A DNA stretch of 64,000 bases. Origin: an uncultured Lachnospiraceae bacterium. Its GTDB lineage: Bacteria; Bacillota; Clostridia; Lachnospirales; Lachnospiraceae. The notes below the pieces were generated by a model that searched no databases, had not been told where the DNA came from, and worked only from the letters and a program-made list of their open reading frames with translations. The stretch lies in assembly GCA_910579615.1 (NCBI GenBank), contig CAJTUA010000001.1:254717-318716 (forward strand). Reading direction: 5' to 3'. The stretch's first letter is position 1, and each line of letters opens with the position of its first letter. Both the position numbers and the translations under genes were made by a program. Positions 59,683 through 64,000 of this stretch are shown here, piece by piece.

Positions 59683-60744
59683 TCACCAAAAAAATTTGTA
59701 TGGAACATAATATGTGTTTTGAGCTAACACTTGCATTACCAAAAAGAGCCAATATAGTGCAGAATAATATGCCAGATATCCCATTTTCACAATCATTTTC
59801 TCCCCTACACCCTTTAAATTCTTTTTTAAATTTTTTATAATATAACTAATTGCAATCGGCGTAATAAAGGAGAAATAGATATATATACGGTATGCAATAT
59901 CATTTTTTACCAATAATAAGAGCGCACTTAAAGATACCAAATAAACATCTATATACCACTTTTCTTTCTTATTTTCATACAACAATGGATATCGGTATAA
60001 CAAATATAAAGAAACACCTAACACTAACAGTGTAAAAAGTGGCATGTCGAAAATCGACGAGGTGTACTTCGTGAGATATCTCTCATACCCCAATATTCTG
60101 GCAAATGGCTCAATCAACTGTTTCCCTGATATAAACAGATTAATAGCAGCGCAAAAAATTAAAAGCACCATATGGTAACATCTTTTCCAACGAATCCACC
60201 CAAAAGGCAGCAACAACATAAACGCATAAGCTGATTTGTGGAAGGAAGCTGCAATTACAATCAATAAAAGAAAATAAAAATATTTTTTTCTACAGCGATT
60301 CAGGCATTGAATTGCAACCAAAACAACAGACATTGCACATCCCTGCCTCAATATATTAGTAGTGCTTTGCAAAAAGCAATACGGGTTCAAAGTCCAGAGG
60401 GCTATGGCAAACAACAGATAATTTTTGTCCACCTCTTTTTTATAAACACTCCATACCAGCCCGAAAATCAATATGTTGATCATAAGCCCCAACCAAACAT
60501 ATGAATTCCCCAAAAGAGAAGCCAAATAACTCAGTAAATTGTAACCTTTTCCATAGATATATAATCTTGTCTTAAAAACTGAAATGTATGTTTTATAGTC
60601 TGTTCCTATCTGTGCGGAACGCAAGGTAGAAATCAAAAAGAGTGATAATATACAAATTAAAGCACATAATCTTTTTGCTTTTATTCTAGAGTAGACTATT
60701 CCACAAAAAAATAATCCTATAAAAATAGAAACATAAACAATCAT
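59683..60744 (-). CDS. EpsG family polysaccharide polymerase
   Basis: A 353-residue integral membrane protein with about ten hydrophobic segments. The sequence RSAQIGTDYKTYISVF near the N-terminus and NILRQGCAMSVVLVAIQCLN followed by AASFHKSAYAFMLLLP are hallmarks of EpsG/Wzy-like polymerases. It should link exported repeat units on the outer membrane face. The gene lies between the broken TupA-like gene and the putative sialyltransferase, same strand, AT-rich composition. Confidence 0.85.
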   Translation of the reverse strand: MIVYVSIFIGLFFCGIVYSRIKAKRLCALICILSLFLISTLRSAQIGTDYKTYISVFKTRLYIYGKGYNLLSYLASLLGNSYVWLGLMINILIFGLVWSVYKKEVDKNYLLFAIALWTLNPYCFLQSTTNILRQGCAMSVVLVAIQCLNRCRKKYFYFLLLIVIAASFHKSAYAFMLLLPFGWIRWKRCYHMVLLIFCAAINLFISGKQLIEPFARILGYERYLTKYTSSIFDMPLFTLLVLGVSLYLLYRYPLLYENKKEKWYIDVYLVSLSALLLLVKNDIAYRIYIYFSFITPIAISYIIKNLKKNLKGVGEKMIVKMGYLAYYSALYWLFLVMQVLAQNTYYVPYKFFW

Positions 60745-60780
60745 TTGACCTTCCTCTTTTAATTCAAGATAAACCGTTTA

Positions 60781-61198
60781 CTAGCAAATCACGTTTTTAG
60801 CTTCTCTTAGATTCATATTTCTTAGTTTCTTCTTTATTTTATTTTCATCCAAAGTTTTTTTATCTGCACATATTATACCCACAGCCGTGGTTACATTTTA
60901 ATACGAATTGCCTCGGTAATTTGCCCCATTCGATATCCTCAGCCCTATCCCAAACAAACAAAATATCATTTAGCAGCTCTCCTTTCCCAATTTCTTTTAT
61001 GTATTCTCTGACTGCATACTTATCTGCGCATTGGATTGCCTTCGGATTGTTCGGCCAATAATATAATTTCAGCCACTGTAACTTTTCGTTTAATGTCCTC
61101 GGATTTTTCAAATTCAATTTATAACCAAGCAGAACCCGAAAATATAACCGTGACATAAACTCTGGTGATGTCAACTGATACGCTTTTACTTGCCCCAT
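60781..61198 (-). pseudogene. Broken TupA-like ATP-grasp gene
   Basis: The frame from 61198 reads like the N-terminal third of TupA-like ATP-grasp proteins (YKLNLKNPRTLNEKLQWLKL, ADKYAVREYI, LPRQFVLKCNHGCGYNMC) but stops at 60860 after 112 residues. In another frame, immediately after the frameshift near 60872-60880, the family continues as ICADKKTLDENKIKKKLRNM and then stops at 60781. So it carries a frameshift and a large C-terminal loss and cannot make the complete enzyme. Relatives act in surface glycan assembly. Confidence 0.75.
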
Positions 61199-61263
61199 CT
61201 TCTGATTTTATATAATAATCCTTTTCCTAATCCCATTTAAAGTTCTCCTTGTTTCATTCCGTT

Positions 61264-62067
61264 CTATTTTATGGTTTTCTTCGTGTAGATTACTCTTTTA
61301 AACATCCCAAACACTATATTTCTCATGGTACAAAAAGCTGAAAATAGAGGACTGTTTCCATTTCCCCGAAACAATCTATAATGCCATTTAAGTAATGTAG
61401 TATAACCCTGGGTGCTAATGCTCCCTTTCCGTCCCCTTCGGTATAATGCCAGGCATTTATTCAGAAAAAAGCAATCCGCCTTCTCTACCGCCTTTAGCCA
61501 AATCGCGTAGTCATTATTCTTTTTAATATCTGCAATCTGTAGATTGCCAACGATTTCCCTGTCGTACATAACCGTCAAACACCCTGGCCAGCAATAATCA
61601 TACATCTTCTTTTTTGTAATACGTCCTGGCCCGGAAACCATGATACCTGTTTTTCTTGATTTTTCATCCATTTCCTCGTATTTCGTATAAGAAAAATGAT
61701 AATTGTTTTCCCTCATGAATTTTAATTGTTCTTCTAACTTCCTTTTTCCCCATATATCATCGGAATCCAAAAAAGCCACCCAACGCCCCTGCGCTTCCCG
61801 GAGCGCCCTATTCCGGCTTAGCGCTGCCCCCTGGTTCTTTTCGTTTTTTATATAATGAATCCTTTTATCATCCAAAAAGCGAAAAACGATTTCATCTGTA
61901 TTATCCGTGGAACAATCATCCACAATAATCAACTCCCACTCTGGATAAGTCTGGCGTTGGACAGAACGGATGGATTGCGCTATGTAGGATGCTGTATTAA
62001 ATGACGGCATAATTATCGACACCATATCGTTCGGAATGACAGGTCTTTTTTTCGTAACATTCTTCAT
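61264..62067 (-). CDS. Family 2 glycosyltransferase
   Basis: A 267-residue GT2 enzyme of the GT-A fold. The N-terminus has VSIIMPSFNTASYIAQSIRS and ELIIVDDCSTDNTDEIV, and the metal-binding DxD is in GRWVAFLDSDDIWGKRK. It transfers a sugar from a nucleotide donor to the growing lipid-linked repeat unit in the cytoplasm. ATG 62067 overlaps the stop of the sugar transferase gene as ATGA, giving tight coupling. Donor and acceptor are not deducible. Confidence 0.92.
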   Translation of the reverse strand: MKNVTKKRPVIPNDMVSIIMPSFNTASYIAQSIRSVQRQTYPEWELIIVDDCSTDNTDEIVFRFLDDKRIHYIKNEKNQGAALSRNRALREAQGRWVAFLDSDDIWGKRKLEEQLKFMRENNYHFSYTKYEEMDEKSRKTGIMVSGPGRITKKKMYDYCWPGCLTVMYDREIVGNLQIADIKKNNDYAIWLKAVEKADCFFLNKCLALYRRGRKGSISTQGYTTLLKWHYRLFRGNGNSPLFSAFCTMRNIVFGMFKRVIYTKKTIK

Positions 62068-62873
62068 ATTTTCTTTGCTTCCCAAGATGATTTCCTATGA
62101 TTTTTCTTTAAAATTTCTATTGCTTCTTTTTGTTTTCTCACATACTCCTGATTTATAATTTTCTTTCGGTTCAGCAGATAATCCCCATAATCCTCTGCTG
62201 TAGCCATTCCTTCCTCTGCAATCCCTTCTTTTGTTACTACAGACTTTATTGTTTTACAGATAATCCATATGTCCAATAAAAAACTGATGTTTTGGATATA
62301 TTTAATGTCATACTCTAGCTTTCGTTCCCAATCGACCATATTTCGTCCTCTTACTTGTGCTAACCCGGTTAGCCCCTGCCTTACTTGATGCCGTCTCCGC
62401 TGTTCTTTTGTCATAAATACCATATCCCTCACCAACAAAGGCCTCGGTCCCACCACGCTCATATCCCCTTTTAAAATATTTACTAATTCCGGCAGTTCAT
62501 CAAGGCTTATCGCCCTTAGAGATTTCCCAAACTTCCCAAGTCGCTCCTCATCCGGCAACAACTCCCCATCCTTCCCCCTCTTATCCGACATACTCCGAAA
62601 CTTGTATAACTTAAAAATCTTCTCATCCTTCCCTGGACGCTCCTGTGTAAAAATCACTGGTTTCCCCAACTTCACCCTCACCAATACTGCCACCGCCAAC
62701 ATCACTGGGCTCAACACCACAATCCCAAACAGCGCACAGACCACATCCAACGCCCTTTTTATGTATCTTTCATAAATTCCATTTCTTCTCCTGTGCACTT
62801 TACCAACCCCCGGCTTTTTCAAACCCTTTCTCTTCCGCGAACCTATCTGCCCTTCCCCCATCTTTTCTCCCAT
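62064..62873 (-). CDS. Initiating sugar-1-phosphate transferase (WcaJ/PglC type)
   Basis: About 269 residues of the bacterial sugar transferase family. After a basic N-terminus, one hydrophobic segment (VVCALFGIVVLSPVMLAVAV) precedes the catalytic domain with KLYKFRSMSDKRG, RLGKFGKSLRAISLDELPEL, GDMSVVGPRPLLVRDM and RQGLTGLAQVRGRN. The single membrane segment makes it the short PglC-like form. It transfers a sugar phosphate to undecaprenyl phosphate and so starts the repeat unit. ATG 62873 has AAGGAGG six bases upstream and is preferred to ATG 62906. Confidence 0.92.
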   Translation of the reverse strand: MGEKMGEGQIGSRKRKGLKKPGVGKVHRRRNGIYERYIKRALDVVCALFGIVVLSPVMLAVAVLVRVKLGKPVIFTQERPGKDEKIFKLYKFRSMSDKRGKDGELLPDEERLGKFGKSLRAISLDELPELVNILKGDMSVVGPRPLLVRDMVFMTKEQRRRHQVRQGLTGLAQVRGRNMVDWERKLEYDIKYIQNISFLLDIWIICKTIKSVVTKEGIAEEGMATAEDYGDYLLNRKKIINQEYVRKQKEAIEILKKNHRKSSWEAKKI

Positions 62874-63106
62874 CCTTGCTCCTCCTTTTCCCCTTTCCTT
62901 TTCCATCTCCCCACCTTTAGCAGGGTATATACCCTCCTCTTTTTCTCTTTATCCCTTTTTGTTATTTTCTATTTTTGTCATCTTATCAATTCTTGTTCCT
63001 TCAAGAGAATTTCTCTCACTCTTCTCTCTCAAATAATCCTCCTCATGTTTTCGCATCCACATCTTTTTTCCTTCTTTTTCTTCCTTTATTAATTTTTTAC
63101 CTTCTC

Positions 63107-64000
63107 TCACATGCTCTTCCCACCTTCCTCCTTCCGTTTTCCCGCTATCCCAAAACACCTCCCCACAATCTCCATCACCCTCTCCTGCTCCTCCTTTGTC
63201 ATCTTATTATCGCTCGGTAAACACACCCCTCTCTCAAAGATATCCGCCCCCACATCCCCACTCGTCTCCCCGCCGATGTACGCATTGCTCTTCCCCCTCC
63301 CGTTCCCTTCCTTCGTCACAAACGCATTCATCCGGTAAATCGGCTGCAGGTGCATTGGCTTCCAAATCGGCCGCCCCTCCGCGCCAAACGCCGCCAATGC
63401 CTCCAGTATCTCCGCCGGGCAGCTCTTTCCTTCCTCGCTCACAAACAAACTCTCCCGCTCCCCGCGCACCTGCTTACACATCGCTTCCTTATCAATCAGT
63501 AAACAGCTCAGCCAGTAATTCGGCTCACTCTTGCCCGCATCAAACGGGTTCATCTGCACCGGAAGCCCCATTTCCACAAACCGCTTCCGATACCTCTCAT
63601 AAATCTTTCTTTTCTGTCCGATATGCTCCTCCAAATACGGCAGCTGCCCCCGTACCACCCCGGCAACCACATTGCTCATGCGGTAATTGTACCCAAGCTC
63701 CTCGTGCTGATACCACGCCGCCGCTTCCCGGCTCTGTGTGGACCATTTCCGCACCCTGTCCGCGTCGCCTTTTTCATCGGTCAGGAACATCCCGCCCGAC
63801 GACCCGGTTATAATCTTATTCCCATTGTACGAAATCACGGACGCCGCCCCAAAATTCCCGGTCTGCACGCCCTGGTACGCCGCCCCGAACGATTCCGCCG
63901 CATCCTCCACAATCAGCGCCCCATGTGCCTGGCAAATCCGCTGTATCTCCTCGATTTTCCCCGGCACCCCGTACAGATGCGCGATAACCACCAGTTTCAC
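63107..64000 (-). CDS. DegT/DnrJ/EryC1 aminotransferase (5' end outside window)
   Basis: The frame is open to the window edge; 298 codons are visible and the N-terminal 90-100 residues are missing. It reads VVIAHLYGVPGKIEEIQRIC, IVEDAAESFGAAYQG and SYNGNKIITGSSGGMFLTDE, the Lys in NGNKII being the PLP-binding residue; GYNYRMSNVVAGVVRGQLPY and PIWKPMHLQP follow. Such enzymes make amino sugars linked to UDP, for example in bacillosamine synthesis, and commonly sit before PglC-like transferases. An amino sugar as first residue of the repeat unit is therefore likely (inference). Confidence 0.9.
   Translation of the reverse strand: MKLVVIAHLYGVPGKIEEIQRICQAHGALIVEDAAESFGAAYQGVQTGNFGAASVISYNGNKIITGSSGGMFLTDEKGDADRVRKWSTQSREAAAWYQHEELGYNYRMSNVVAGVVRGQLPYLEEHIGQKRKIYERYRKRFVEMGLPVQMNPFDAGKSEPNYWLSCLLIDKEAMCKQVRGERESLFVSEEGKSCPAEILEALAAFGAEGRPIWKPMHLQPIYRMNAFVTKEGNGRGKSNAYIGGETSGDVGADIFERGVCLPSDNKMTKEEQERVMEIVGRCFGIAGKRKEEGGKSM

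Noticed and set aside
62949..63158. 69-codon minus-strand frame rich in Lys/Glu overlapping the aminotransferase 3' end
   Set aside because: It overlaps the real gene by 52 nt in another frame, is low complexity because the region is purine-rich, and has no convincing binding site.

Overview
The window looks like chromosome of an anaerobic, low-G+C-phylum clostridium, most likely a Lachnospiraceae member. Pointers are a class III (anaerobic) ribonucleotide reductase, an NfnAB-type bifurcating transhydrogenase, a ThyX-like thymidylate synthase, a DUF5688 protein, an EpsG-type polymerase, SpoVB/MurJ-type flippases, and the gram-positive gene order rho-rpmE-DUF1385-prmC-prfA. No genus is claimed. 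Most of the window has moderate G+C; the polysaccharide block at about 54.6-61.2 kb is visibly AT-rich.

Layout. 1-4.2 kb: minus-strand MoxR ATPase / DUF58 / membrane transglutaminase operon, last gene cut by the window edge. 4.3-8.3 kb: nrdD / thyX-like / NUDIX nucleotide operon behind a leader with two NrdR-box-like sites. 8.4-13.5 kb: hflX, then a cysteine desulfurase / mnmA / TPR-lipoprotein operon. 13.6-18.7 kb (plus strand): two family-43 glycosidases for arabinoxylan and a SpoVB-like flippase. 18.7-25.7 kb (minus): a methyltransferase-like unknown, tatD, kptA, metA, ligA, rluF. 25.9-28.0 kb (plus): a YhhN-like membrane protein and a DUF5688 protein. 28.2-35.4 kb (minus): a secreted unknown, tRNA-Arg(CCG), nfnB/nfnA, and leuB / small membrane protein / leuC / leuD, with a divergent LysR regulator at 35.6 kb. 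36.6-39.2 kb: thioesterase and a c-di-GMP enzyme with HD-GYP, GGDEF and a decayed second GGDEF. 39.5-42.4 kb (plus): type I pullulanase and an unknown membrane protein with a probable frameshift. 42.7-51.1 kb (minus): prfA, prmC, DUF1385, rpmE, rho, helD. 51.5-64 kb: ugd, an Rpn-family nuclease with a decayed relative beside it, then a minus-strand surface-polysaccharide locus (aminotransferase, initiating sugar transferase, GT2, broken TupA-like gene, EpsG polymerase, possible sialyltransferase, MurJ-like flippase, NeuB-like synthase, NeuA-phosphatase fusion) that should build and export a nonulosonate-containing glycan.

The most interesting unexplained signal is a family of about 90-nt hairpin elements at four loci (9.62, 32.37, 35.37 and 46.01 kb). 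Each starts about 24-35 nt upstream of the start codon of a minus-strand gene (hflX, leuD, leuB, DUF1385), all in the same orientation. The outer arms differ in sequence but still pair, the apical loop core is conserved, and three of the four loci carry full or partial tandem copies with a period of about 103 bp. This is a candidate cis-acting RNA element or a small mobile palindromic repeat with strong insertion preference.
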